Of a stretch of DNA of 6,842 bases, positions 1 through 5,795 are shown piece by piece; within the stretch, counting starts at the first letter, position 1, and every line of letters starts with the position of its first letter. Below the pieces are notes generated by a model. That model searched no databases and was not told where the DNA came from. It worked only from the letters and a program-made list of their open reading frames with translations. The stretch is from Anaerolineaceae bacterium (GTDB lineage Bacteria > Chloroflexota > Anaerolineae > Anaerolineales > Anaerolineaceae), in the NCBI GenBank assembly GCA_011620445.1, contig WOZB01000250.1, positions 1 to 6,842 on the forward strand. Direction: 5' to 3'. The translations under genes and the position numbers were made by a program.

Positions 1-76
1 TTACGCTCTGCAAATCAAAAATGGCCCTTATTTCGCTCTTTTACAACTAAATCCGACCAATAATTTTGTCAAACCG

Positions 77-108
77 CTGCAAATCTGCAAATCTGCAAAT
101 CTGCAAAT
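77..108. repeat. Tandem repeat, four exact copies of CTGCAAAT
   Basis: Four perfect head-to-tail copies of the 8-mer CTGCAAAT occupy exactly 32 bp, about 100 bp upstream of the promoter of the lipoate ligase gene. Single copies of the same 8-mer also occur at 8-15 and at 2303-2310, on either side of the lplA-rbsK unit. The unit length is not a multiple of three and no ORF covers it, so it is a non-coding simple repeat. It could vary in copy number by strand slippage. Whether it binds a regulator cannot be told from the sequence. Confidence 0.9.
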
Positions 109-208
109 GTACTACTTTCCCCTTCCATAGCCTCTTGGGGTCAACGGACCGTGAAAATAGCTAACCTTCTACCCCTTTCGCTCACCTTCCTTATGCGTGC
201 AAAGGGCT

Positions 209-217
209 TGATATAAT
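209..217 (+). promoter_or_regulatory. Extended -10 promoter of the lplA-rbsK unit
   Basis: TGATATAAT matches the extended -10 consensus (TGn followed by TATAAT) perfectly, with the TATAAT hexamer at 212-217. No good -35 hexamer sits 16-18 bp upstream; the bases around 189-194 are a poor match, as expected for an extended -10 promoter. The predicted transcription start is near 224, giving a leader of about 20 nt before the ATG at 245. The stretch 1-208 shows no other gene. Confidence 0.6.
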
Positions 218-234
218 CAAGAAAACCTGATTTC

Positions 235-240
235 GAGAGG
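235..240 (+). promoter_or_regulatory. Ribosome binding site of lplA
   Basis: GAGAGG lies 4 nt before the ATG at 245. It is the only Shine-Dalgarno-like stretch near the gene start, and it supports this ATG rather than the next in-frame methionine at codon 14. Confidence 0.6.
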
Positions 241-244
241 CGCT

Positions 245-1231
245 ATGCTTTTTGTCGATAACCTAAACAATCCCGACCCACGCATGAACCTGGCGTTTGA
301 AGAATATGCCATCAGTAACATTGCTCCGGACGAGGAGATCCTACTCTTTTACATCAACGAACCCTCCATCATCATTGGGCGCAATCAGATCACCATCCAG
401 GAAATCAACATAGATTACGTCAACGAGCACGGCATCCACGTAGTGCGGCGGCTTTCAGGGGGCGGGGCGGTCTATCACGACCTGGGGAACCTCAACTTCT
501 CATTCATTGCGCCATTTTCGACCGAGAATTTTCACAATTTCCGCAAGTTTACAGAGCCGGTGGTGAAAGTGCTGCAGAGCATGGGCGCAAACGCGGAGCT
601 TTCCGGGCGCAATGACCTCACCATCGAGGGCAAGAAGGTTTCTGGGAACGCCCAATATGTGAAAGGCAATCGCATGGTAAGCCATGGCACTTTGCTGTAT
701 AACACTGACCTCGAACGTGTGGGGGAAGCGCTGCGGGTGAAGGCCTCCAAAATCGAATCCAAGGGTATTAAATCGGTGCGCAGCCGGGTGGCCAACATCA
801 CCGAGTTCCTGGAAAACGCCCCAAGTATTTTGGATTTCAGGCAGCGGATTATCGAGGGTGTTTTCGCAAGTGAGCCGTTCAATGAATATCGCTTAACCGA
901 GAAGGATTGGGAAGCTGTGCGCCAACTGAAAGAGGAGCGTTATGCCACCTGGGATTGGAACTTTGGCCGCTCACCAGCCTTCAATTTGCGCCGGGAAACA
1001 CGCTATGCGGGCGGAGAAATTGAGGCTCTTCTGATGATAAGCCGGGGGAAGATCCGCTCAATCCGCTTTTTCGGTGATTTTTTTGGCCAGCGGGAAGTTT
1101 TGCCCCTCGAAAAAGCCTTGGAAGGTTGTGATTATGAACCCGCGGCTATGAAAGCCGCCCTGGAAGGTTTTGAAATCTGTCAATACTTTGTCAACTGTTC
1201 AGTTGATGAATTGATACGATTATTGTATTGA
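245..1231 (+). CDS. lplA: Lipoate-protein ligase A
   Basis: This 328-residue protein should activate free lipoate with ATP to lipoyl-AMP and transfer it to a lysine of lipoyl domains (2-oxoacid dehydrogenase E2 subunits, glycine cleavage H protein) in the cytoplasm. Visible motifs are the lipoate-binding RRLSGGGAVYHD at residues 68-79, GRND at 121-124 and KKVSGNA at 130-136. By family alignment K131 is the catalytic lysine (E. coli LplA K133). SHGTLLYNTDL at 146-156 and KGIKSVRSRVANITEF at 173-188 are also typical. The stretch from about 215 on, with WDWNFGRSPAF, is the small C-terminal accessory domain. The length is close to the 338 residues of E. coli LplA, so it is a complete two-domain enzyme able to do both half-reactions, unlike octanoyltransferases. 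The stop lies 18 bp before the ribokinase start, so the two are probably co-transcribed. No lipoylated protein is encoded in the window. Confidence 0.95.
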   Translation: MLFVDNLNNPDPRMNLAFEEYAISNIAPDEEILLFYINEPSIIIGRNQITIQEINIDYVNEHGIHVVRRLSGGGAVYHDLGNLNFSFIAPFSTENFHNFRKFTEPVVKVLQSMGANAELSGRNDLTIEGKKVSGNAQYVKGNRMVSHGTLLYNTDLERVGEALRVKASKIESKGIKSVRSRVANITEFLENAPSILDFRQRIIEGVFASEPFNEYRLTEKDWEAVRQLKEERYATWDWNFGRSPAFNLRRETRYAGGEIEALLMISRGKIRSIRFFGDFFGQREVLPLEKALEGCDYEPAAMKAALEGFEICQYFVNCSVDELIRLLY

Positions 1232-1249
1232 GACATCAGCGAGGGAAGA

Positions 1250-2161
1250 ATGAAGCTTGCAGTCGTTGGTAGCATGAATTTGGACATCACCCTGGTGGTG
1301 GAGCGCATGCCGGTAATTGGCGAGAGTTTGCGCTCGCGCGAAATAGTGCAAGCTCCCGGCGGAAAAGGTGCCAACCAGGCGGTGGCTGCTGCCCGATCCG
1401 GGGCGGAAGTGTATATGTTTGGGCAAGTGGGCAATGACCCATATGCCGAATTTGTGAAGGATAACTTCAGAGCGAACGGTATCAATATTGATGGCATACT
1501 AACGGACCCGAAAACGGCAACCGGCCTGGCATTTATCTTCGTCGAAGGCGGTGATAACCGCATCTTATTAGCCAGTGGAGCTAATGATACATTTTCACCT
1601 GAGCAGGTGGAAGATTTGAAGGAGAAAATCCTGGCTTGCGATGCCGTTTTGCTGCAGAATGAAATTCGTGTTGAAACTCTCGCCAGAACCATTTCACTTT
1701 GCAAAGGAAAAATGCCCATCTTTCTCAACCCAGCTCCGGCCATGAAGTATCCAGAAGGACTGCTTGACGGGGTGGATTACCTAACGCCCAACCAATCGGA
1801 GTACGAGTTTTACGCCCAGCGCCCTTTGGGTGACCTGGCGGACCTTGAAACCGGGTTGAAAATAATGCAGGGGATGGGAGTGCGGGAACCTTTGATTACG
1901 CTGGGAACCCGGGGCGTGGCTTATTTGGAAGCGGGTAAGGCCCGGATTGTTCCAGGGTTTATGGTTAAGACGGCGGATTCGACCGGCGCTGGGGATACTT
2001 TTTCGGGCTGCTTTGCCTACCGACGCATGGCGGGGGAAGACCTCCCTACGGCGATTCGCTATGCCCAGGCGGCTGCGGCGCTGGCTTGCACCAAGTTGGG
2101 GGCACAGGCGGCCATACCGACAGCGAGCGAGATCATGCAATTTTTGGAGAAAAACGGGTAG
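1250..2161 (+). CDS. rbsK: Ribokinase (PfkB family sugar kinase)
   Basis: This 303-residue cytoplasmic kinase should phosphorylate D-ribose to ribose 5-phosphate with ATP. The sugar-contacting N10 and D12 sit in GSMNLD (7-12). The first PfkB signature starts at GGKGANQA (37-44). E138 corresponds to E. coli E143 by alignment. NPAPA is at 160-164, the Mg-associated NxxE motif is N181-E184, and the second PfkB signature DSTGAGDTFSG (243-253) carries the catalytic base D249. Similarity to E. coli RbsK (309 residues) runs over the full length, including the C-terminal AAAALACTKLGAQAAIP stretch, so ribokinase is favoured over other PfkB kinases. A deoxyribose or related sugar kinase cannot be fully excluded. 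The ATG at 1250 follows GAGGGA (1241-1246). It sits 18 bp after lplA with no promoter visible between them. No ribose transporter, RbsD or repressor gene is present, which is unusual for rbsK. Confidence 0.92.
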   Translation: MKLAVVGSMNLDITLVVERMPVIGESLRSREIVQAPGGKGANQAVAAARSGAEVYMFGQVGNDPYAEFVKDNFRANGINIDGILTDPKTATGLAFIFVEGGDNRILLASGANDTFSPEQVEDLKEKILACDAVLLQNEIRVETLARTISLCKGKMPIFLNPAPAMKYPEGLLDGVDYLTPNQSEYEFYAQRPLGDLADLETGLKIMQGMGVREPLITLGTRGVAYLEAGKARIVPGFMVKTADSTGAGDTFSGCFAYRRMAGEDLPTAIRYAQAAAALACTKLGAQAAIPTASEIMQFLEKNG

Positions 2162-2179
2162 AAGTTCCGGTTTTTCCAA
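2144..2179 (+). terminator. Stem-loop spanning the rbsK stop codon, possible terminator
   Basis: GAAAAAC (2149-2155) plus GG (2157-2158) pairs with CC (2167-2168) and GTTTTTC (2170-2176), with one G-G mismatch and an 8-nt loop containing the TAG stop. An outer TTGG (2144-2147) can also pair with CCAA (2176-2179) in an alternative register. The five-T run follows a short GC-rich top (GG/CC plus C-G), giving a weak intrinsic-terminator layout. There is no further T-run after the stem, so termination efficiency is uncertain. Confidence 0.4.
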
Positions 2180-2478
2180 TGTCCAGTAAGGATGGGAAAA
2201 TTTTCTTTCACCTTACTCATAATTATCATTTTAGCAGGTGCAAACATCGTGTTTGAGAGCAGATTGGAGGCAAAGAATTGCTTATTTGAATATATGACTC
2301 AACTGCAAATACTCGGTTTTCAAAAAATGTGTGGGCTTTCTTCCCACTTAGGTGGTGTTTTCGGTGTTTTCATGACCTTTGGACAGCAATTTGATGTAAT
2401 TTTTGACAACTTTGTCCCACTTTCGCACAGAAAATTGGGCAGATTGACCTTTTTGCAGTGAAGTCATATATAGAAGTT

Positions 2479-2487
2479 TGATACAAT
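2479..2487 (+). promoter_or_regulatory. Candidate extended -10 promoter in the intergenic region
   Basis: TGATACAAT matches an extended -10 element (TGn then TACAAT, one mismatch to TATAAT). It closely resembles the element before lplA: both read TTGATA(T/C)AATC. No -35 box with normal spacing is seen. The predicted start is near 2494, upstream of the hairpin block and some 470 bp before the nearest start codon downstream. It could therefore drive a non-coding RNA or a very long leader. Confidence 0.35.
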
Positions 2488-2530
2488 CGCAAACGGCTCC
2501 ATTCGACATTAGGATATCTAAGTCCATTGG

Positions 2531-2540
2531 AGTTCGAACT
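2531..2540. repeat. Perfect 10-bp palindrome AGTTCGAACT
   Basis: AGTTCGAACT is identical on both strands. It lies between the candidate extended -10 at 2479-2487 and the first strong hairpin. It contains a T-loop-like TTCGAAC, but the flanking bases do not form a tRNA T-stem. It could be a small operator site; no regulator is encoded nearby to link it to. Confidence 0.5.
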
Positions 2541-2571
2541 AAGGGAGGCTTGTGTCCACTAAAGTGCAGCC

Positions 2572-2685
2572 ACCCCAGGCTTCACTAATTGCTTTGGGGT
2601 CCTTTACGATGAGAAAGGGAGAGGCGCTACTTTTGCCTCTGTCCTCACAATGAAAACCGGGTGGGCTTTTTTTTGCCCAAGCCGG
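2572..2685 (+). ncRNA. Cluster of three strong hairpins, possible structured RNA
   Basis: Three hairpins follow each other closely. Hairpin 1 pairs ACCCCAGGC (2572-2580) with GCTTTGGGGT (2591-2600), nine pairs with one bulged T and a 10-nt loop. Hairpin 2 pairs AGAGGC (2620-2625) with GCCTCT (2635-2640). It extends through A2616-T2645 with one bulged G, giving ten pairs in all. Hairpin 3 pairs TGGGC (2662-2666) with GCCCA (2675-2679) around a T8 loop, with an outer CCGG/CCGG clamp (2657-2660 and 2682-2685). A competing pairing joins GCCGG (2681-2685) to CCGGC (2720-2724). I do not recognise a known RNA family. It may be a small RNA or a leader of the DUF2804 gene; neither strand nor expression is proven. 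Confidence 0.35.
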
Positions 2686-2839
2686 CTCTACGACAGCACA
2701 AGATGTGCACGTTTCTGAACCGGCCCAAGTAAATGAAATCACATTTCGCAAAAGATGCGCATAGCCACAAGATAAGCAGGTAGCTATTTGGCCACACGCA
2801 GAAGCAGCTTGTTTGTTGCCTCAATCCGCGCTGAAGACA

Positions 2840-2867
2840 TACACAATACACATGAAAACCTTATAAT
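2840..2867 (+). promoter_or_regulatory. Candidate promoter of the DUF2804 gene
   Basis: A perfect TATAAT lies at 2862-2867. A weak -35 candidate TACACA (2840-2845, four of six matches to TTGACA) is 16 bp upstream. The predicted start near 2874 coincides with the 5' arm of a CCCTTA/TAAGGG inverted repeat (2875-2880 and 2893-2898), so the transcript would begin with a small AT-rich stem-loop. The leader would be about 85 nt. Confidence 0.45.
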
Positions 2868-2874
2868 TAAGCAT

Positions 2875-2898
2875 CCCTTATTAATCTTCTCTTAAGGG
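2875..2898. repeat. Inverted repeat CCCTTA/TAAGGG at the predicted transcript start
   Basis: CCCTTA (2875-2880) and TAAGGG (2893-2898) are exact inverted copies separated by 12 nt. Located just downstream of the TATAAT box, it could be an operator or a transcript-stabilising 5' stem-loop. The sequence alone does not decide. Confidence 0.4.
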
Positions 2899-2947
2899 TG
2901 GCAACCATAAAACTGCTTTGCAAGCATTAAGCGGGCAATCAACTATC

Positions 2948-2953
2948 AGGAGA
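2948..2953 (+). promoter_or_regulatory. Ribosome binding site of the DUF2804 gene
   Basis: AGGAGA lies 7 nt before the ATG at 2961. It is the strongest Shine-Dalgarno match on the plus strand of the window and it fixes this start. Confidence 0.75.
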
Positions 2954-2960
2954 GAAAATT

Positions 2961-4052
2961 ATGGGTGAATTCAGCAAGTACATTTCCAGCGTCAGAAGAA
3001 GTGTTCCAACACCAAAAGACATGGTTAAAGATGGAAAGTGCTTGTTTGGTACTTTCGATAAAGAATTTGAAACCATGGAACTGTTAAAAATTGAGCACCC
3101 CACCTCAGCCCCAGAGTTTTTAAAGAAATTTAAACTCACACAATGGGAAGCAGTAGAAGTGCACCTTGAAGAGGGTGTTTTGCTGGCTGCAGTTTGCGAT
3201 ATGGGCATCTTTGGCCTGAACTTGCATGTGTTCTACGACAAAAGGAAGAGAAAAGTTTTTAGTTGGAATACAAACCTGAAGAGTAAGGATACAGTCATTG
3301 CCCCAAATCTATTGAGCGGCGCAATTACCGAAGCAGAAACACCCAAATCCTCTTTACGCTACATCAACAATTTCCAGGACGGTAAAGCACAAATTAATGG
3401 GCATCATCAAGACGGCATCAACAGTATCGCCTATGAATTTGAGGTGGAGAGGCTCTCAAAGCCCAGTGTTGTGTCTATTCCTTTTGCAGATATGGACGTG
3501 CGCCACAGGCCGCTTTATTCGCAGAAAGATTTTTTCAAGGCGAGCGGCACCTTAACATTCAATGGGGAAACATTCCATACCACTGAGAGCAGTACAGCCA
3601 TTATCGATGACCACCGAGGTTACTATCCAAGACGGGCGCATTACGACTGGGTCACAACCATGGGTGTGCATGAAGCGGACGGAGAAAAAAAGTGGTTTGC
3701 CTTCAACCTAACCCGAAACCAATCGATCAACCAGGACAAATACAATGAGAACTTGATCTGGTTTGAGGGCAGCACCAGTTTATTGCCTCCGGTAACTTTT
3801 ACCAGGAACCCGGAAACCGCCAACTTCAAAGATGGCGCTGTCTGGGACATAAAAGATGAGCATGACATGGTTAACATCACCTTCCATGTCTATGATATTT
3901 TCCGCATGATCACGCATTTGAAGCCGATTGTGAATATCGATTACTTTGTGGCCTTCGGTGAATTGAAGGGTTATGTGCGCGATGAGGATGGCAAGAAATA
4001 CATCCTGGACGGCATGATGGGAATGGGTGAAGACAAAACCATGTTGCTATAA
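2961..4052 (+). CDS. DUF2804 family protein of unknown function
   Basis: This 363-residue protein has no signal peptide or membrane segment and is probably cytoplasmic. I assign it to the DUF2804 family on pattern. A mid-protein DDHRGYYPRRAHYDW block (216-230) is followed by WFAFNLTRNQS (245-255), NENLIWFEG (262-270), a PPVTF strand (276-280) and a terminal FGELKGYVRDEDGKKY segment (332-347) ending in GMGE. Alternating strands and glycine-rich turns suggest a beta-rich fold. The N-terminal part (LKKFKLTQWEAVEVHL, 54-69) also fits. No biochemical role is established that I can cite. A relation to lipocalin-like CrtC/AttH folds is speculation. It appears monocistronic, with its own promoter and ribosome binding site, and converges on two CrtI-like oxidoreductases. 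Its base composition looks more AT-rich than the flanking genes, a possible but weak sign of different origin. Confidence 0.75.
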   Translation: MGEFSKYISSVRRSVPTPKDMVKDGKCLFGTFDKEFETMELLKIEHPTSAPEFLKKFKLTQWEAVEVHLEEGVLLAAVCDMGIFGLNLHVFYDKRKRKVFSWNTNLKSKDTVIAPNLLSGAITEAETPKSSLRYINNFQDGKAQINGHHQDGINSIAYEFEVERLSKPSVVSIPFADMDVRHRPLYSQKDFFKASGTLTFNGETFHTTESSTAIIDDHRGYYPRRAHYDWVTTMGVHEADGEKKWFAFNLTRNQSINQDKYNENLIWFEGSTSLLPPVTFTRNPETANFKDGAVWDIKDEHDMVNITFHVYDIFRMITHLKPIVNIDYFVAFGELKGYVRDEDGKKYILDGMMGMGEDKTMLL

Positions 4053-4063
4053 GCCCTGGTTTT
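4035..4063 (+). terminator. Stem-loop over the DUF2804 stop codon, possible terminator
   Basis: AAAACCA (4035-4041) pairs perfectly with TGGTTTT (4057-4063) across a 15-nt loop that includes the TAA stop. The T-run is only four bases and the stem has just three G-C or C-G pairs... two C-G and otherwise A-T, so it is a weak terminator candidate. Its layout repeats that of the rbsK stem-loop: an A-rich arm in the last codons and a T-rich arm after the stop. Confidence 0.3.
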
Positions 4064-4111
4064 CTGGATATTGACTTTTAATTGAATAACTCAAGAATGA
4101 TAAATGCAGCC

Positions 4112-4151
4112 AATGGTGAAGTCAAAAAAACGTAATCACACCCTCACCATT
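4112..4151. repeat. Inverted repeat in the convergent gap, possible bidirectional terminator
   Basis: AATGGTGA (4112-4119) and TCACCATT (4144-4151) are exact inverted 8-mers separated by 24 nt. They lie between two convergent genes, where a shared terminator is expected. The loop carries a run of seven A on the plus strand (seven T on the minus strand), but no T-run follows either arm, so the terminator role is only inferred. Confidence 0.4.
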
Positions 4152-4199
4152 ATGTGAATAATTTATAGCAACATCGCTAATAACCGATAATCGCGAATT

Positions 4200-4214
4200 C
4201 AATCAGGATGATTG
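4200..4214 (-). repeat. Small inverted repeat just after the 3' end of the minus-strand operon
   Basis: CAATCA (4200-4205) and TGATTG (4209-4214) are exact 6-bp arms with a 3-nt spacer, starting 12 bp beyond the stop codon of the CrtI-like gene. It may be a weak 3'-end hairpin of that transcript. It has no convincing T-tract. Confidence 0.35.
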
Positions 4215-4226
4215 TTATGTGTTGAC

Positions 4227-5795
4227 TCACTTAAGCGCTTTTTTGATTGCGTCTGCGGTAAGCTTGCCAGTAAGGATGGAAATTGGCAAACCGGATGGGC
4301 TAAAGGTCCATTGGCCGCACTGATAGACATCTTCAAGGGGCGTATTAACGGAATGGGCAATCTTGGTAAAGCGGTTTTCGGCGGGCATGACCGGGCCCGT
4401 GAAAGCCCAACCCGTAATCGCGCCCTGGGCGTTGCCCGTTTCACGTTCGATGGTGAGCGGGGTGGAGCACATGGCGAAGGCAATGTTTTTGGTGATTTCC
4501 GGGAACACGGAATTTTCGAGTGTCTGTAAAATTTTATCGGTGCAGAACTGCTTGAACTCGTCATAGTAGCCAGCATCAGAGATGAGGCGCACCAGGCGGT
4601 AATCCATCAGCGAACTGATGATAAGCCCCGTTTTACCTTCTGGCGCGAGCGATGAATCGCGCAGGGCTGGGCAGGAAATTTCATAGGTGGTATTGGCAAG
4701 ATAGTCGCCAACCCACTTGAGGAGAGCTTCTTTACCCTTTGGGGCAGCTTCCTGCCAGGAGGGAATGGAGGAAAGGCCTTCGGTGGTGGGGGTGTAGAAG
4801 GCATGCGCACCGCAGATATTTTCAAAATAAGTATGGTCCAGGTTCGTGCCGACGAAAAGCGTGAGGATGGAATCGCCGCCTTCACCTAGTTCCGCGTGCT
4901 GGCGCTGCAGTTCAACTTGCGGTGCCTGAGGGCCATCAATGGCAATGTACAGGGCTTTCTGATCGGCAGCCCAAACCAGCTTTCTGTATTGGAATTTTTC
5001 CCCAGCGGCAGTGGTAATTTCATGACTGGAGGGATCGACGTGGGTGACGGCTGTTTCCGTTCTGATTTCGCTGCCAGACGAGAACACGTATTCGGTCATC
5101 TTTTTAGCGAGCGTACCTGTGCCGCCTTTGGGGTAGCGGTAATCGAGATAAAGGCCAAAATAGCTCAGGGCAAAAAAGGTGGGCGTATCCTTGAAAAAGT
5201 GCTGCGCAATCAAATTGATGAGGGCGTCATTATTGGTGAACTTGCGCAGATAAGCGTTGACCGGCTGATCAAGGCGCAGGGCTTTGCCGATGTTGAGCTG
5301 GTATTTGACCAGCCAGGGCAACAAGGTCTTCAATAGATATTGGGGGTCCTGCACATTTTCAACAAAAAGCGGGTTGTCGATGCCGTAAAGCACATCCATA
5401 TAACCCATGACTTTCCGGATTTCCTCGGCAATTTTGGCAACATCGACCGCGTTTTCGGGGAAGATGCCGGTGAGCATGGCGGCATAGGTTTGCAGACTTT
5501 CGCGGGAGGTGATCCTGGCCCAATTGTTGCCGACACCGATGGAGACAGGGTTTTTGGTGCATTCAAGCTCGATGCCCAAACTTTTGAGCATCGGGAAAAT
5601 GATGCCTGAGTTTTCAAAGGCACGGATACCACCGTCGAAGGCAAAACCGTCGCGCCAAAACGTATTGACCAAGCCGCCCGTCTTGGTTCCTTTTTCGAGG
5701 AGCAAGGTACGGTAACCGTAGCGGCTTGAATAAGCCGCGCTAGTTAGGCCCGCCAGCCCACCACCAACAACTATAGCATCATATTCTGTGTTCAA
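4227..5795 (-). CDS. FAD-dependent oxidoreductase, phytoene desaturase (CrtI)-like
   Basis: This 522-residue flavoprotein belongs to the CrtI/phytoene desaturase-like FAD family, whose members desaturate, saturate or isomerise hydrophobic isoprenoid-type substrates. The N-terminal Rossmann motif G11-x-G13-x2-G16 (VVGGGLAGL) is followed by the adenosine-binding acidic residue E34. GG at 40-41 and FAFDGGIRAFE (51-61) complete the FAD site. The C-terminal FAD-contacting segment is QCGQWTFSPSGLPISILTG (492-510). Full length, no signal peptide and no gap. The start is TTG at 5795, which overlaps the upstream TGA stop (TTGA); an in-frame stop lies four codons upstream, and the Rossmann strand begins at residue 5, so a later start would destroy the fold. 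The substrate is not evident. No phytoene synthase or other carotenoid gene is in view, so a carotenoid role is not assumed; a retinol saturase-like or other reductase is possible. Confidence 0.85.
   Translation of the reverse strand: MNTEYDAIVVGGGLAGLTSAAYSSRYGYRTLLLEKGTKTGGLVNTFWRDGFAFDGGIRAFENSGIIFPMLKSLGIELECTKNPVSIGVGNNWARITSRESLQTYAAMLTGIFPENAVDVAKIAEEIRKVMGYMDVLYGIDNPLFVENVQDPQYLLKTLLPWLVKYQLNIGKALRLDQPVNAYLRKFTNNDALINLIAQHFFKDTPTFFALSYFGLYLDYRYPKGGTGTLAKKMTEYVFSSGSEIRTETAVTHVDPSSHEITTAAGEKFQYRKLVWAADQKALYIAIDGPQAPQVELQRQHAELGEGGDSILTLFVGTNLDHTYFENICGAHAFYTPTTEGLSSIPSWQEAAPKGKEALLKWVGDYLANTTYEISCPALRDSSLAPEGKTGLIISSLMDYRLVRLISDAGYYDEFKQFCTDKILQTLENSVFPEITKNIAFAMCSTPLTIERETGNAQGAITGWAFTGPVMPAENRFTKIAHSVNTPLEDVYQCGQWTFSPSGLPISILTGKLTADAIKKALK

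Larger units (their letters stand above)
2162..2960. other. Long intergenic region without a convincing protein gene
   Basis: About 800 bp separate rbsK from the DUF2804 gene. An 89-codon ORF at 2192-2461 is probably spurious. Small hairpins occur at 2331-2347 (GTGGG/CCCAC) and at 2405-2416. From about 2480 the region holds an extended -10 motif, a perfect palindrome, three strong hairpins and finally the promoter area of the DUF2804 gene. Reading frames across 2540-2850 on both strands contain stops and give no recognisable domain. I see no transposase remnant, tRNA or known riboswitch consensus. Confidence 0.7.

Noticed and set aside
2192..2461. 89-codon ORF with a hydrophobic N-terminus resembling a signal or membrane segment
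   Set aside because: The only purine-rich stretch (AAGG) abuts the ATG with no spacing, the rest of the sequence has no recognisable domain, and hydrophobic runs are expected by chance in AT-rich DNA.
2528..2544. TTCGAAC resembling a tRNA T-loop, suggesting a tRNA or attachment-site remnant
   Set aside because: The flanking bases do not form the 5-bp T-stem and no anticodon or acceptor stem can be built around it.
2551..2574. GTGTCCACTAAAGTGCAGCCACC as a possible insertion-sequence end
   Set aside because: No inverted copy exists in the window, no target-site duplication is visible and no transposase remnant is found nearby.
2539..2751. Minus-strand 70-codon ORF with a CTSC motif, possible zinc-ribbon remnant
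   Set aside because: There is no second cysteine knuckle, no ribosome binding site was evident, and the same stretch is better explained by strong hairpins; no homology is recognisable.
2891..2904. AAGGGTGGCAACC resembling the T-box consensus of tRNA-sensing riboswitches
   Set aside because: The downstream partner CCCTT needed for the antiterminator is missing (it lies upstream), the ACCGCG end is not matched, no Stem I features are seen, and the downstream gene is not an amino-acid gene.
4363..5644. Several sizeable ORFs antisense or out of frame within the CrtI-like gene
   Set aside because: They are low-complexity shadows in other frames, with no ribosome binding sites or recognisable domains.
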